Shown: positions 36,805 through 46,850 of the stretch, in pieces | Layout: each line of letters starts with the position of its first letter | Numbering within the stretch: the stretch's first letter is position 1 | Translations under genes and position numbers: made by a program | Notes under the pieces: model-generated | What the model was told of the DNA's origin: nothing | Databases searched by the model: none | Seen by the model: only the letters and a program-made list of their open reading frames with translations | NCBI RefSeq assembly: GCF_001281525.1 | Contig: NZ_LGCI01000010.1 | Coordinates: 486,869-550,868, forward strand | Source of the DNA: Lysinibacillus macroides | GTDB taxonomy: Bacteria > Bacillota > Bacilli > Bacillales_A > Planococcaceae | DNA length: 64,000 nucleotides | Direction: 5' to 3'

Positions 36805-38925
36805 CTACTTATCTGCCTTTGGATATTCAATACGTGAATGGAATATACCATTCATCGTTTCACAAAGTACCCGCTCTATACATTTTAACTCTTTTATAGA
36901 AATATCGCATTCATCAAACTGATTATCCTGTACGCGATCATCAATAATGGCTCGTACTAGCTTACGAATTTTCTCAGCATTTGGCTCCTTCATGGAACGC
37001 ACCGCCGCCTCCACACTATCCGCAACACTAATAACAGCTGCTTCCTTTGTTTGTGGCTTTGGCCCTGGATAGCGGAACTTCGCCTCATCCATACTTTCTC
37101 CTTCTTCCTTCGCTTTATACCAGAAGAATTTTAACAAGCTTGTCCCATGATGCTGTAAGGCAATATCAATAATTTCCTGCGGCATTTTATAGTGCTGAAG
37201 CATATCCGCTCCATCTGTTGTATGCGCAATAATAATTTCGGCGCTTGTTTCAGGTGGCAATGAATCGTGCGGATTAATGCCTGACATCTGATTTTCAATA
37301 AAAAAGGCAGGTCGCTTAGTTTTCCCAATATCATGATAGTAACAGCCAACACGTGCTAATAAACCGTCTGCGCCTATTTCTTCACAAGCAGCCTCCGCTA
37401 AGTTTGCCACCATCACACTGTGATGATATGTTCCTGGCGCTTCCATTAGTAATTTTTTTAATAATGGATGGTTTGGATTGGATAGCTCGATTAAACGTAA
37501 AGATGATAATAACCCAAATGCTGATTCAAAGAATGGTAAAAGCCCCATTGTTAACGCTCCTGAAAGCAAAGCCGATAGCAGAGCTGCAATCAAGTAAAAG
37601 ATCAACTCTTTTAAGTCATAGGACGATTGTGTCATTAGTAAGTAAAAAGCGATAAAAGCCAGGTTCACAAAGGAAATCACACCAACTGCCTGTAAAATGT
37701 GTGAGCGTTTTTCCACATTACGCAAAAAGAATAAACTTGCAAACCCGCCAAAAATAATATAAAGCGTGATTTCCATTTGCATCACGGATGAATAGCCCTC
37801 TTGGAAAATAACACCCGCAGAAGCAGCTGTCAGCGCGGTGACAAGGACAGCCGTACGCTCATCTGCTAACAAGCGTACAAGCATCGTCGCCAATGCTGTT
37901 GGGAATAAAAACGCAATTGTTACATCAAAGCCTCCTGCCACTAAGCTAATAAATTTCATCAGCAAAATAGATAAACTATAAACAATCACTGTTACTAACA
38001 ATGCATTGCGTTTTTTCCGTTCGTCAGCCTGCCAACGCTCAAATAAAATAAACATAAACATCATTTGCAATAGAGTTAGAATAATAAGTCCTGCAATTGG
38101 CTTTAAGGATGTCTTATTACTAATCATTCCTAATAACTCTAATTGGCGATAAGCCTCGTTATCAATTATTTGTCCTTCCTGCACAATAATTTGTCCTTGC
38201 AAAATACGTGTAGGCTCGACACTTTCTTTTGCCTGCTCTTTTCTAGCCTTCGTTTGTTCCTCACTGATCGTTTCGTTCTCAATAATACTTGTGCGGGCAA
38301 TTAACACAACCGTATTAAATATTCTATCAGGATAACCACGTTGTCCTCGAATTGTCGCTTCAAAATCATTTTGCGCAACAAAGACATTTTCTGGTCTTAT
38401 GGATTTTTGTAAATATTCTTCTACAGATTTAGATAGCTGCGTACTTGTCCGAGTCAAATCCGCTTCACTTTGTGTGAGAAGACCTTCTAGCTGTGAATCC
38501 GTAAAGTTTAAGGGCATTTGACCTTCATCAATGGATTCAAATTTTTTACGGAGCTGCGTAACTTGATCGACAACTGGAATCGGTTCTTTACTATCAGCTA
38601 CATCCTTTTTCACTTCAAGAACATAGTCGAATAATGATGTAATGATCGCGGCCCTTTGCTTGGCGACATCCTCCGAAAATTGATAGACAGGCTCTACTGC
38701 ATTTGCGGCTCTTTCCCGCTCTTGCTGTGTCTTATAGGTGTCTTCAATTGTTTTAGTAGATCGTACTGTTTCAGGCGCAAGCTGTAGTGGTTTAAAATCA
38801 TATGTTACTCCTTTAACATTGCCATACATAAACGCAAACTGTAGAGCTCCTGTTAAAATGAGAATGATGATGATAAAGTAACGAAAACCGATAAGCTCTG
38901 TAAATTTCCGAAGTTGTTTCTCCAT
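36805..38925 (-). CDS. pgpH: 7TM-HD cyclic di-AMP phosphodiesterase PgpH
   Basis: The 706-residue protein starts with one membrane helix, followed by an extracytoplasmic domain of about 230 residues (7TMR-HDED), seven membrane helices (about 275-465) and a cytoplasmic HD domain with [41 protein letters not shown] and [13 protein letters not shown]. Family members hydrolyse cyclic di-AMP and tune potassium and osmolyte levels. It starts at ATG 38925 with a GGAGGTG site, and is the first gene of the string pgpH-ybeY-dgkA-cdd-era. phoH upstream is separated by terminators, unlike a strictly compact operon. Confidence 0.95.
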   Translation of the reverse strand: MEKQLRKFTELIGFRYFIIIILILTGALQFAFMYGNVKGVTYDFKPLQLAPETVRSTKTIEDTYKTQQERERAANAVEPVYQFSEDVAKQRAAIITSLFDYVLEVKKDVADSKEPIPVVDQVTQLRKKFESIDEGQMPLNFTDSQLEGLLTQSEADLTRTSTQLSKSVEEYLQKSIRPENVFVAQNDFEATIRGQRGYPDRIFNTVVLIARTSIIENETISEEQTKARKEQAKESVEPTRILQGQIIVQEGQIIDNEAYRQLELLGMISNKTSLKPIAGLIILTLLQMMFMFILFERWQADERKKRNALLVTVIVYSLSILLMKFISLVAGGFDVTIAFLFPTALATMLVRLLADERTAVLVTALTAASAGVIFQEGYSSVMQMEITLYIIFGGFASLFFLRNVEKRSHILQAVGVISFVNLAFIAFYLLMTQSSYDLKELIFYLIAALLSALLSGALTMGLLPFFESAFGLLSSLRLIELSNPNHPLLKKLLMEAPGTYHHSVMVANLAEAACEEIGADGLLARVGCYYHDIGKTKRPAFFIENQMSGINPHDSLPPETSAEIIIAHTTDGADMLQHYKMPQEIIDIALQHHGTSLLKFFWYKAKEEGESMDEAKFRYPGPKPQTKEAAVISVADSVEAAVRSMKEPNAEKIRKLVRAIIDDRVQDNQFDECDISIKELKCIERVLCETMNGIFHSRIEYPKADK

Positions 38926-38997
38926 TTGGCACCTCCTCTATCTACCTACTATCATACCAATTCAACATACATTTTTCTCGAAAAATGTATAAGAAAG

Positions 38998-39030
38998 CAA
39001 AAAACAGCTATACAATTTCGCATAGCTGTC
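38998..39030 (-). terminator. terminator upstream of pgpH
   Basis: ACAGCTAT (39004-39011) pairs with ATAGCTGT (39022-39029) and six Ts follow on the minus strand. It would stop transcripts arriving from phoH, so pgpH probably has its own promoter within the 70 bases before its start. Confidence 0.8.
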
Positions 39031-39186
39031 ACAACTTTTTCCATATTTTGATAAAATCCGATTTATCCATAATCGAACAGTCGACACATTGAGCACTTTT
39101 GTCTGATGATTGAGCGGCTTCATGGCTCCATAGATCACATACCATTTGGATTTGAGCGATTTCTCAGCTAAATGGATTACCTGCTA

Positions 39187-39277
39187 TTTTCGGGACAGAT
39201 TGCTGCCTCTGTCTGTCGATTCGCTTTCAGGACAGACTAACACCTTGTTGCCCCTGCCGCTAGCGCTTTCGGGGCAG
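39187..39277. repeat. tandem hairpin repeat of TTTCGGGACAG type
   Basis: Three related motifs follow each other: TTTTCGGGACAGATTG, GCTTTCAGGACAGACT and GCTTTCGGGGCAGATTG. Two are arms of hairpins: GTCTGTC (39211-39217) with GACAGAC (39231-39237), and TGCCCC (39249-39254) with GGGGCA (39271-39276). This stretch is more G+C-rich than its surroundings. It looks like a small dispersed repeat family (REP-like) or a multi-hairpin 3' untranslated region. Confidence 0.6.
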
Positions 39278-39311
39278 ATTGTAAAATTGCGCAAAAGCGC
39301 AATTTTACAAT
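39278..39311 (-). terminator. 15-bp hairpin at the phoH stop codon
   Basis: ATTGTAAAATTGCGC and GCGCAATTTTACAAT pair perfectly around AAAA. The stem includes the last phoH codons and stop. No clean T-run follows on the minus strand, so it may stabilise the mRNA end rather than terminate. Confidence 0.65.
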
Positions 39312-40261
39312 TGCTGCTCTTCGTAAGCTTGGATGATTTTAGCAACGATTGGGTGACGTACGACATCGCCTTGTTCTAATATTTGGAAATGGATGGATTT
39401 TACGTATTTTAATGTACGTTCAGCGACAATTAATCCTGATTCCATATTTTTTGGTAAGTCAATTTGTGTTTTATCACCTGTAATCACCATTTTCGAGCCA
39501 AAACCTAGACGCGTTAAAAACATTTTCATTTGTTGGTGTGTTGTATTTTGTGCTTCATCTAAAATGACAAAGGCATCGTCTAGTGTACGACCCCGCATAT
39601 AGGCTAATGGGGCGATTTCAATTGTACCTCGCTCAATTAGGCGCTGTGTCTGTTCTGCCCCGTAAATATCGTTTAAAGCGTCATAGAGCGGTCTTAGATA
39701 AGGATCTACCTTTTCCTTTAAATCACCTGGAAGAAACCCTAGAGACTCTCCTGCTTCAACCGCTGGACGTGTTAAAATAATGCGTTTTACATGTCCATTT
39801 TTTAGCGCTTGTGTTGCCATCACTACTGCTAAATACGTTTTCCCAGTACCTGCTGGACCAATACCGAAAACAACGTCTTTATGACGGATTGCTTGTATGT
39901 ATTCTCGTTGACCAATTGTTTTTGCACGAATCGATTTTCCCTTTGTCGTGCGTGCTATTTCTTCATCGTATAGTTCTGCGAAATATTCAATTGTTCCTTT
40001 TTGTGTCATTTCGATCGCTGTTGTGACATCACGTTGATCGATGTTGATGCCTTTGCGAATAACCTTTAATAATGCATGCAGCAGAAGTGTTGCCTGTTCC
40101 TTAGCATTCTCCTCACCTGCAAGTTGAATTTGTTCACCACGTGTAATAATGTGAACATGAAGTGCCTCTTCAATTAATTTCATATTGGCATCGGAAATAC
40201 CGAGTAGCATCACCGCTTCGTTTGGATTATCTACCTGTAATACAGTTAACTGTTCTGACAT
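39305..40261 (-). CDS. phoH: PhoH-like NTPase
   Basis: The protein has an N-terminal extension (about 1-110, with a KH-like segment INIDQRDVTTAIEMTQ) and a P-loop ATPase domain: Walker A in FGIGPAGTGKTYLAVVMATQ, Walker B in AFVILDEAQNTTHQQMKMF, and MVITGDKTQIDLP. Its job is unsettled; RNA-linked helicase or NTPase functions are proposed. I start at ATG 40261 with AAGGAGA seven bases upstream; the earlier ATG at 40267 overlaps the ribosome site. It overlaps the yqfD stop, as part of yqfC-yqfD-phoH. Confidence 0.92.
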   Translation of the reverse strand: MSEQLTVLQVDNPNEAVMLLGISDANMKLIEEALHVHIITRGEQIQLAGEENAKEQATLLLHALLKVIRKGINIDQRDVTTAIEMTQKGTIEYFAELYDEEIARTTKGKSIRAKTIGQREYIQAIRHKDVVFGIGPAGTGKTYLAVVMATQALKNGHVKRIILTRPAVEAGESLGFLPGDLKEKVDPYLRPLYDALNDIYGAEQTQRLIERGTIEIAPLAYMRGRTLDDAFVILDEAQNTTHQQMKMFLTRLGFGSKMVITGDKTQIDLPKNMESGLIVAERTLKYVKSIHFQILEQGDVVRHPIVAKIIQAYEEQQL

Positions 40262-40263
40262 AA

Positions 40264-41376
40264 TCATTCTCCTTGTAGGCCTTGTATTGGATTTGCAATG
40301 TTCTCATTGATTAAAAATAGAACTTTCCCTTCAACTGTACCATTCCCCCACTTTGCCTGTAAAAGGTTTTCTTTTTTAATTATCGTTTTTGCAGGCAATG
40401 AACGTAATACTTTTTCATGAAGTAGCGGTATTAGCAACGATTCTATTTTTGATTCATCAAGCTCTACTTGCATGGTTTTCGTTTGTTGCTCCTCTACAAT
40501 TGAAACATATGGATCTAGCCAATTCGGTAAATCCTTTTTTTGCACATACTCCACCTGCTCTTGGTGAATCCCCTTTATCAATACGCGCCACTGCTTTTGC
40601 TGTAAGGTTTCCAGTGTAATTTTTGTTGGTATTTTAAACGAGCACTCAAGCCAATAATCCGCAAAAACCTCTCCTTTTGCTCCCACAAAAACCTGCTCTG
40701 TGCCACTGTCAATCACACCGCTAACGAGAACATCTCCCTCATAAGCTGTATCATTAACAGAAATTTTACGCTCGCCATTTTGGATATTAAAATGCGTAAT
40801 CACACCGCTTTTCGTTGCTAGTAAATGCGAGGCTAGCTTGTCACTTGATTGCTCTGTTTGTTTAGGTGATTCCTGTGGTCTAAGAATGATACGTCCACCA
40901 TGTTTATCAATATGCACCCATGAAAGCTCTCGATGCTGCTCTAATAGCTTTTGCCGTATCATCGTATTGGACGGTATATTTTTTTTAGATAATGGTGTTG
41001 TTATATGGAAGATATCTTGAAAGGTCTTACCAAGACGCTCCTCTATTTCAGGTGTTGCTGCTTCAATATCAACTCGCCAAATAACTTGCGCACATAATAA
41101 CGGAATAATCATCATCAAAGCCATGCCAAGTAACGTCCAAAGCTGTGTACGAACGACTTGGAGCTCATCAGCATAAAAAACGGTCATCTTCAAGCGAAAA
41201 CGTCTTCGAACTCGGCGAATTTTCGGTAAATAATGCATTGTTGTTTCAAAGGAAACCTCTTGTTCACGAAAGACTACACGCTTTAAAGGTACATGCTGAG
41301 CGTGCAATGTTTGAATAAAAGGATGAACATTTTCATGGCGTTTTATACGTATAATAATTGGCCGATTATTCCACAT
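40264..41376 (-). CDS. yqfD: sporulation protein YqfD (IV-like)
   Basis: The 370-residue protein has a cytoplasmic N-terminal segment, one membrane helix near 95-112 (LWTLLGMALMMIIPLLCAQV) and a large outer domain with WRVDIEAATPEIEERLGKTF, HIDKHGGRIILRPQE and GVITHFNIQNGERKISVNDT, PGEPV-like parts as in the YqfD/SpoIV-type family. In Bacillus it is transcribed in the mother cell and its role is unknown. It is preceded by yqfC (one-base gap) and overlaps phoH. The start codon is ATG 41376. Confidence 0.9.
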   Translation of the reverse strand: MWNNRPIIIRIKRHENVHPFIQTLHAQHVPLKRVVFREQEVSFETTMHYLPKIRRVRRRFRLKMTVFYADELQVVRTQLWTLLGMALMMIIPLLCAQVIWRVDIEAATPEIEERLGKTFQDIFHITTPLSKKNIPSNTMIRQKLLEQHRELSWVHIDKHGGRIILRPQESPKQTEQSSDKLASHLLATKSGVITHFNIQNGERKISVNDTAYEGDVLVSGVIDSGTEQVFVGAKGEVFADYWLECSFKIPTKITLETLQQKQWRVLIKGIHQEQVEYVQKKDLPNWLDPYVSIVEEQQTKTMQVELDESKIESLLIPLLHEKVLRSLPAKTIIKKENLLQAKWGNGTVEGKVLFLINENIANPIQGLQGE

Positions 41377-41377
41377 A

Positions 41378-41626
41378 TTAGCTCACACCCGTATTTTTTG
41401 TCTTTTTCATATGAAGCTCCTGTAGATTGTCAACAGAGAGATGAAGCATTTCTTCTTTAAGAGCATTAATCGTCACTGAATCTGCATTTACAGTGATATG
41501 ATAATCTGCATACACAAACGAACAGGTCGTAGCATCTGCATGGATAAAACGATAAGGTCCAATAATTTTTAATGATTCGTATTCTAACAATTCAAGTAGT
41601 GGCGTTAATTGAAATAATTTTCTCAT
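41378..41626 (-). CDS. yqfC: sporulation protein YqfC
   Basis: This small protein (82 residues) of the YabP/YqfC family has the typical beta-rich core LEYESLKIIGPYRFIHADAT and DYHITVNADSVTINALKEEM. Family members are made in the mother cell during sporulation; YqfC itself has no proven function. ATG 41626 follows AAGGAGG; the longer frame to 41659 is out of register with that site. It sits with yqfD and phoH in the Bacillus order. Confidence 0.9.
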   Translation of the reverse strand: MRKLFQLTPLLELLEYESLKIIGPYRFIHADATTCSFVYADYHITVNADSVTINALKEEMLHLSVDNLQELHMKKTKNTGVS

Positions 41627-41680
41627 AAAAAATGCCTCCTTCTTCGGCAATATATGCAACGAAAAAGGAGGACATACTTG

Positions 41681-42151
41681 TTATTTTCTTTTTGCTTTTG
41701 GAGGCCCTAGGACTTCAGCCATTACAACCGCTTGCATCAGTGCATTTTTAGATCTCGGTATTTGGAAAGTCGAATGAGCTGTCCTTGCTGCTTCTTTTTT
41801 CCCCGCTGCCAAACGTCCTATGCTGTCTCGCTGCGTAGAACGGCTTGGTACTTCAGGTGGTACAACTGGTGGAGCTACATAGCTTGGTACAGCCTTTTTT
41901 TCCTGCTCTTCGACAATTTCTTTAGACTCTTCCACACTTTCAGTTGATGGGATCCAATCGCCTATAAACTCACGGGCAAAGTCTTCAAAGCTTTGCGTTT
42001 TCTCCGTACGATGCAGCGTCTTCTCGGAAGCAGGAGGCTCTGCATACGTATTTTTCTGAGGAGCTGTCTGCTTTTCTGGTTTTTTATTTTTAGCTTTCCC
42101 GAAAATAGAGCTAACTATGGCAATTATTGCAAAGATAATTAATTGTTCCAT
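41681..42151 (-). CDS. membrane-anchored proline-rich hypothetical protein
   Basis: Residues 1-18 form a membrane helix (MEQLIIFAIIAIVSSIFG), followed by a long, charged, low-complexity stalk (KNKKPEKQTAPQKNTYAEPP, VVPPEVPSRSTQRDS) and a short C-terminal region (NALMQAVVMAEVLGPPKAKR) that is probably the conserved piece. Lysinibacillus-like genomes carry such a gene behind floA. It may be a partner in flotillin rafts, but that is inferred only from position. It lies 25 bases after floA. Confidence 0.7.
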   Translation of the reverse strand: MEQLIIFAIIAIVSSIFGKAKNKKPEKQTAPQKNTYAEPPASEKTLHRTEKTQSFEDFAREFIGDWIPSTESVEESKEIVEEQEKKAVPSYVAPPVVPPEVPSRSTQRDSIGRLAAGKKEAARTAHSTFQIPRSKNALMQAVVMAEVLGPPKAKRK

Positions 42152-42176
42152 ATGCTAGTTCCGCCCCTTTCCGTTT

Positions 42177-43181
42177 TTAGGCATTTGGTTCATTTGTTTC
42201 TGATTTATCAGTGCCCACCTTTGAAATGGAGTCACGCATTGCTGTATCAGCTTGAATATTGCGATAGTTCATGTAATCCATAATCCCCAAATTGCCTGAG
42301 CGTAATGCCTCTGCCATTGCTTGTGGTACTTCCGCTTCAGCCTCTACTACTTTCGCCTTCATCTCTTGCACACGGGCAATCATTTCCTGCTCATTTGCTA
42401 CAGCCATTGCACGACGTTCTTCCGCCTTTGCTTGAGCAATATTTTTATCTGCCTGTGCTTGTTCAATTTGTAATTCCGCACCAATGTTCTTACCGATATC
42501 TACATCAGCAATATCAATGGATAAAATTTCAAAGGCAGTTCCTGAATCTAAGCCTTTCGATAATACCGTTTGTGAAATCATATCAGGATTTTCTAAAACT
42601 TCTGTATGCATATTGGCAGAACCAATTGTCGAAACAATCCCTTCTCCGACACGGGCAATCACGGTTTCTTCACCAGCACCGCCGACTAAACGCTCAATAT
42701 TTGCACGCACAGTAATACGTGCCTTTGCTTTTACTTCAATCCCATTCATGGCTACCCCTGCAATAAATGGTGTTTCAATCACTTTTGGATTAACGGACAT
42801 TTGTACAGCCTCTAATACATCACGACCAGCTAAATCAATCGCTGCACAACGCTCAAACGATAGCTCAATATTAGCACGATGCGCTGCAATTAAAGCGTTG
42901 ACAACACGGTCGACATTACCGCCTGCTAAATAGTGACTCTCTAATTGATTAATCGTCACAGGTAAACCTGCCTTATGTGCCTTAATCAATGGATTAACAA
43001 TACGAGAAGGAATTACGCGACGCAAGCGCATCCCAATTAATGTAAAAATACTAACGCGAACACCTGCAGCTAGTGCAGAAATCCACAGTGCCACTGGAAC
43101 AAAGGTAAAGAATACCGCGAGAACAATGAATAAAATAACCAGTCCCGCAATTGGAGCTATTAAAGCTAAATCAAAACCCAT
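42177..43181 (-). CDS. floA: flotillin-like protein FloA (YqfA)
   Basis: This scaffold of membrane microdomains has a hydrophobic N-terminal anchor ([20 protein letters not shown]), an SPFH-like region ([40 protein letters not shown]) and a C-terminal EA-repeat coiled-coil ([39 protein letters not shown]). It is 334 residues, similar to Bacillus FloA. Its start is two bases from the NfeD protease gene upstream, the two together forming the yqeZ-yqfA operon typical of bacilli. Confidence 0.95.
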   Translation of the reverse strand: MGFDLALIAPIAGLVILFIVLAVFFTFVPVALWISALAAGVRVSIFTLIGMRLRRVIPSRIVNPLIKAHKAGLPVTINQLESHYLAGGNVDRVVNALIAAHRANIELSFERCAAIDLAGRDVLEAVQMSVNPKVIETPFIAGVAMNGIEVKAKARITVRANIERLVGGAGEETVIARVGEGIVSTIGSANMHTEVLENPDMISQTVLSKGLDSGTAFEILSIDIADVDIGKNIGAELQIEQAQADKNIAQAKAEERRAMAVANEQEMIARVQEMKAKVVEAEAEVPQAMAEALRSGNLGIMDYMNYRNIQADTAMRDSISKVGTDKSETNEPNA

Positions 43182-43183
43182 TT

Positions 43184-44512
43184 TTATGCCTCCATCTCTT
43201 TTTCTGTTGGTCTCACGACAATGCGTGAGCCTTCTACTTTAACAATTTCTACATGCTTATTGACATCAATATAGCCACCCTCTGATACGACGTCAATGCG
43301 TTCATTACCAAAGACCATTGTGCCTGAGGGACGTAGTGGTGTCAGTGTTTTGCCCACTTGCCCTAACAATTCGGTGCGATTAACATTGGACACATACCCT
43401 TCTTCAGTCGTCGTTGCATCCATTAATACAAGCTTATTTAAAACATGTAACTTTTTACCAAATAATTTCATCAGGATCACCATTCCTATCATTGCGATCA
43501 CAAGCGCAATGAAAATTGCTGTTACCATTTGCATCATATTTGCACCTGCCAGTATAAGACTTAGTAATATAAGTACGCCACCTAAAATACCGACAATACC
43601 ACCGGGGACAAAAAACTCCGCAATGATCAGCGCCAAACCAATAATAAATAACAATAAGGTTTCATAGCCAGCAAAGCCTGCAACCAGATGTCCAAAGAAA
43701 AATAACCCTAAAGCTGACAGCCCCATTATACCTGGCACCCCGAAGCCTGGCGAATATAATTCCATAACAAGCCCCAAACTCGCGACAGACAATAAAATTG
43801 GTACAATAATAGGGTTTGTAATAAAACGGGCAAGCTTTTCTGTAAACGTTGGTTCAATTGACACAATATCACTACCATCTAGCTTTGTTACCTCTAAAAG
43901 CTCCTGAAAATTATGAACTGTTCCTTCAGAGTACTTGACTTTTAACGCTTCTGACGCTGATAAAGTTAATAAATTCTCTCCACCCGCACGATATTCAGGA
44001 AGATCATAAGTAGAATCTGCCATTGCTAATGCATATTTGGGATTGCGACCTGATGTTTCTGCTGCTGCCTGCATTTGCGCATTCCACGCACTTTTGGCTT
44101 TTAAATCGGCTGCGTTCCCTGCCGAATCAATGACTGCCGCTGCACCAATTGTGCCATTGGGGACCATATAGATTTCCTCTGCATGTAAGGCTAAAAAAGC
44201 ACCTGCGGAATGCGCATCTCTATTGATATACGCAATTGTCCGTAAATCTGTAGCATCCATAAGCTTGGCGATCTCACCTGCTGCATTCACAAAACCGCCA
44301 GGCGTATGTATATCTAAGATAATCGCCTTCGCGTGGTTTTCTTCAGCCTCTTTAAAAGCTCGTTCTAAAAATGCATGAAGCCCTCGTTCCACTTCATTAT
44401 GAATAGGAATGTGATAAACCTTGCTAGTGGCAAACGCCGAAGTTAATGGAAACGCTAACAAAAGAGCCATCCAAATCACCAGTAAGTAACTGAGGATTCT
44501 CCCTTTTCGCAC
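43184..44512 (-). CDS. yqeZ: NfeD-family membrane-bound serine protease (YqeZ)
   Basis: Signal or anchor helix at 10-28, then a ClpP-like serine protease domain outside the membrane: [20 protein letters not shown], the nucleophile in [20 protein letters not shown] and [15 protein letters not shown]. Then come four or five membrane helices (about 235-345) and a C-terminal OB-fold NfeD domain ([38 protein letters not shown]). It works with flotillin in membrane organisation, as the fusion of location and gene order with floA suggests. In Bacillus a yqeY gene precedes it; none is seen here. Confidence 0.93.
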   Translation of the reverse strand: MRKGRILSYLLVIWMALLLAFPLTSAFATSKVYHIPIHNEVERGLHAFLERAFKEAEENHAKAIILDIHTPGGFVNAAGEIAKLMDATDLRTIAYINRDAHSAGAFLALHAEEIYMVPNGTIGAAAVIDSAGNAADLKAKSAWNAQMQAAAETSGRNPKYALAMADSTYDLPEYRAGGENLLTLSASEALKVKYSEGTVHNFQELLEVTKLDGSDIVSIEPTFTEKLARFITNPIIVPILLSVASLGLVMELYSPGFGVPGIMGLSALGLFFFGHLVAGFAGYETLLLFIIGLALIIAEFFVPGGIVGILGGVLILLSLILAGANMMQMVTAIFIALVIAMIGMVILMKLFGKKLHVLNKLVLMDATTTEEGYVSNVNRTELLGQVGKTLTPLRPSGTMVFGNERIDVVSEGGYIDVNKHVEIVKVEGSRIVVRPTEKEMEA

Positions 44513-44622
44513 CTTTTTCCCTCCCTTCTAACACGCTTCTCTACTCTATATACGGCTGATCATGTAAAAAGTTTCACAAATCTTAAAATTTTTTAATATG
44601 CGATCTACCTATAGTGTGACAT

Positions 44623-44665
44623 AAAAAAGCCGAATGCATCAACAAAAGTGCATTCGGCTTTTTTC
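44623..44665. terminator. bidirectional terminator between rpsU and yqeZ
   Basis: AAAAAAGCCGAATGCA (44623-44638) and TGCATTCGGCTTTTTT (44649-44664) form a perfect 16-base hairpin. Confidence 0.9.
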
Positions 44666-44693
44666 ATATGTACGTAAAATAGAGCAATGTAAA

Positions 44694-44733
44694 ATACCTG
44701 AAACTAATCACAAACATGATTAATTTCAGGTAT
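44694..44733. repeat. 17-bp inverted repeat downstream of rpsU
   Basis: ATACCTGAAACTAATCA and TGATTAATTTCAGGTAT pair with one mismatch around a six-base loop. It lies between the rpsU stop (44803) and the terminator, without a T-run; possibly an mRNA-stabilising 3' hairpin. Confidence 0.65.
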
Positions 44734-44802
44734 AACGTTGTCTGCTCAATGAATCATACAATTGCGTGTTATGAACGTAGGGATTTTTAATGGGAAATTA
44801 AA

Positions 44803-44976
44803 TTACCACTTACGTTTACGTGCAGCTTCTGATTTCTTTTTACGTTTTACGCTAGGTTTTTCGTAGAACTCGCGCTTTCTAACTTCCTGAATTGTACCAC
44901 TTTTTGATACAGTACGTTTGAAGCGGCGAAGAGCATCTTCAAGCGATTCGTTTTTGCGAACGACAGTTTTTGACAT
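44803..44976 (-). CDS. rpsU: 30S ribosomal protein S21
   Basis: The 57-residue basic protein [20 protein letters not shown] then [20 protein letters not shown] is S21, which takes part in early translation initiation on the 30S subunit. ATG 44976 has GGAGGGAAAG upstream; the frame to 45000 includes the ribosome site itself. It is followed by two hairpins and no yqeY gene, so it seems monocistronic. Confidence 0.97.
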   Translation of the reverse strand: MSKTVVRKNESLEDALRRFKRTVSKSGTIQEVRKREFYEKPSVKRKKKSEAARKRKW

Positions 44977-45362
44977 CTCTCTTTCCCTCCCTCCGAACAC
45001 ACGTCAATACACAATTAGGCAAATTACCTTCTGTTGTGTACTAAAAAATTATATCGTATTGTCTAATAATGGTCAATAGAAAGTGTGCGAAATTATCAAA
45101 TGAATTTTCGGTGTTATGTCATTTGCTTGATCTTTGTCTTCACTTCCTCACTACAGCATCCATTTTATTCTATGTCTATGATATTCCACTGTTTAAAAGA
45201 ATTCTTTGCTCATAGTCATATTGAAATCATTCATTAAAGTATTGATTTTAAATCAAATATGTTATCATAAATCAGTGTTATTATAAAACATGTAGCAAAT
45301 AAAAATTAAAGGCTGGCTAAAGCGCAAAGGTACAACGTGTAATTGAAAGGATGATATATATT
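44977..45362. other. intergenic region between divergent rpsU and mtaB
   Basis: About 385 bases with no gene. It should hold both promoters. A small palindrome TTGATTTTAAATCAA is present near 45244-45258, followed by a -10-like TATCAT about ten bases downstream. An AAAGG site is at 45346-45350 for mtaB. No riboswitch or terminator is recognised. Confidence 0.4.
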
Positions 45363-46709
45363 ATGAGTAACGAGCGATCAAAAATCGTGAGTTTCCATAC
45401 TCTAGGTTGTAAGGTAAATCATTATGAGACAGAGGCGATTTGGCAGCTGTTTAAAGAGGAAGGCTATAAACGTACAGAATTTGATCAACAAGCAGATGTT
45501 TATGTCATTAATACTTGTACAGTTACCAATACTGGCGATAAAAAGTCACGGCAGGTTATTCGTCGAGCTATTCGTCAAAATCCTGATGCTGTAATTTGTG
45601 TCACAGGATGCTATGCACAAACATCCCCAGCAGAAATTATGGCGATTCCTGGTGTTGATATTGTAGTAGGCACACAAGATCGTACAAAATTACTAGGCTA
45701 TATTGAGCAATATCGTGCTGAACGTCAACCAATTAATGCTGTGCGTAATATTATGAAAAATCGTGTCTATGAGGAATTAGATGTACCCGCATTTACGGAC
45801 CGTACACGTGCTTCATTAAAAATACAGGAAGGCTGCAATAACTTCTGTACATTTTGTATTATTCCGTGGGCACGCGGCTTAATGCGCTCTCGTGACCCAC
45901 AAGAAGTAGTCCATCAAGCACAGCAATTAGTAGATGCTGGCTATCTCGAAATTGTTTTAACAGGGATTCATACAGGTGGCTATGGACAAGACTTAAAGGA
46001 TTATAATCTAGCTCAATTATTGCGCGATTTAGAGGCGAATGTAAAAGGTTTAAAACGTCTTCGTATCTCGTCCATTGAAGCAAGTCAATTAACAGATGAA
46101 GTGATTGATGTGCTGCGTGAATCCAACATTGTCGTTAATCATTTACACATTCCAATCCAATCTGGCTCTGATACCGTGTTAAAGCGTATGCGTCGTAAAT
46201 ACACAATGGCATTTTTCAGCGAACGGTTAACGAAGCTACATGAGGCACTGCCTGATTTAGCTGTTACATCTGATGTTATTGTGGGGTTCCCAGGGGAGAC
46301 AGAAGAGGAATTTATGGAAACACACAACTTTATTCGTGACCATAAATTTTCTGAGCTACATGTCTTCCCATTCTCTCCACGTACAGGAACGCCAGCTGCA
46401 CGTATGGAAGACCAAATTGATGAAGATATTAAAAATGAACGTGTCCATCGTTTAATTGCTTTAAATGACCAATTAGCAAAGGAGTATGCTTGTCGTTTCG
46501 AAGATCAGGTGTTAGAAGTAATCCCTGAAGAATTTGTGCATGATGGCAGCGAAGAAGGTCTTTTAACAGGCTATACAGATAATTATTTAAAAGTAGTGTT
46601 TGAAGGCTCCGAAGACTTAATTGGCCAGCTTGTAAAGGTAAAAATTACTCAGGCAGGCTATCCACATTCTAAAGGCCAATTTGTTCGTCTGTTAGAAACA
46701 GTTCACTAA
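45363..46709 (+). CDS. mtaB: tRNA t6A37 methylthiotransferase MtaB
   Basis: This radical-SAM enzyme adds a methylthio group to t6A at position 37 of tRNAs reading ANN codons. N-terminal UPF0004 domain: FHTLGCKVNHYETEAIWQLF, YVINTCTVTNTGDKKSRQVI, CVTGCYAQTSP with three cysteines for one cluster; radical-SAM motif EGCNNFCTFCIIPWARG; C-terminal TRAM domain (LLTGYTDNYLKVVFEG). I start at ATG 45363 with the AAAGG upstream; ATG 45351 abuts the site. In Bacillus the homologue yqeV is in the dnaK-rpsU neighbourhood, as here, but rsmE and deoC now lie between. Confidence 0.95.
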   Translation: MSNERSKIVSFHTLGCKVNHYETEAIWQLFKEEGYKRTEFDQQADVYVINTCTVTNTGDKKSRQVIRRAIRQNPDAVICVTGCYAQTSPAEIMAIPGVDIVVGTQDRTKLLGYIEQYRAERQPINAVRNIMKNRVYEELDVPAFTDRTRASLKIQEGCNNFCTFCIIPWARGLMRSRDPQEVVHQAQQLVDAGYLEIVLTGIHTGGYGQDLKDYNLAQLLRDLEANVKGLKRLRISSIEASQLTDEVIDVLRESNIVVNHLHIPIQSGSDTVLKRMRRKYTMAFFSERLTKLHEALPDLAVTSDVIVGFPGETEEEFMETHNFIRDHKFSELHVFPFSPRTGTPAARMEDQIDEDIKNERVHRLIALNDQLAKEYACRFEDQVLEVIPEEFVHDGSEEGLLTGYTDNYLKVVFEGSEDLIGQLVKVKITQAGYPHSKGQFVRLLETVH

Positions 46710-46715
46710 TAGGAA

Positions 46716-46751
46716 GAAGGGTTGCCTGTTTTCTAGGCAACCCTTTTTTAC
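46716..46751 (+). terminator. terminator after mtaB
   Basis: AGGGTTGCCT pairs with AGGCAACCCT and is followed by TTTTTT. Confidence 0.9.
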
Positions 46752-46850
46752 GATAGATTGGCTATTCAACAAGAAATTAGACGTAGACGTTGAAAAGTGG
46801 TATGATGCGAAGAGGTACGTACATCTTGAGTGATAAGGGAGTGTCTTAAA

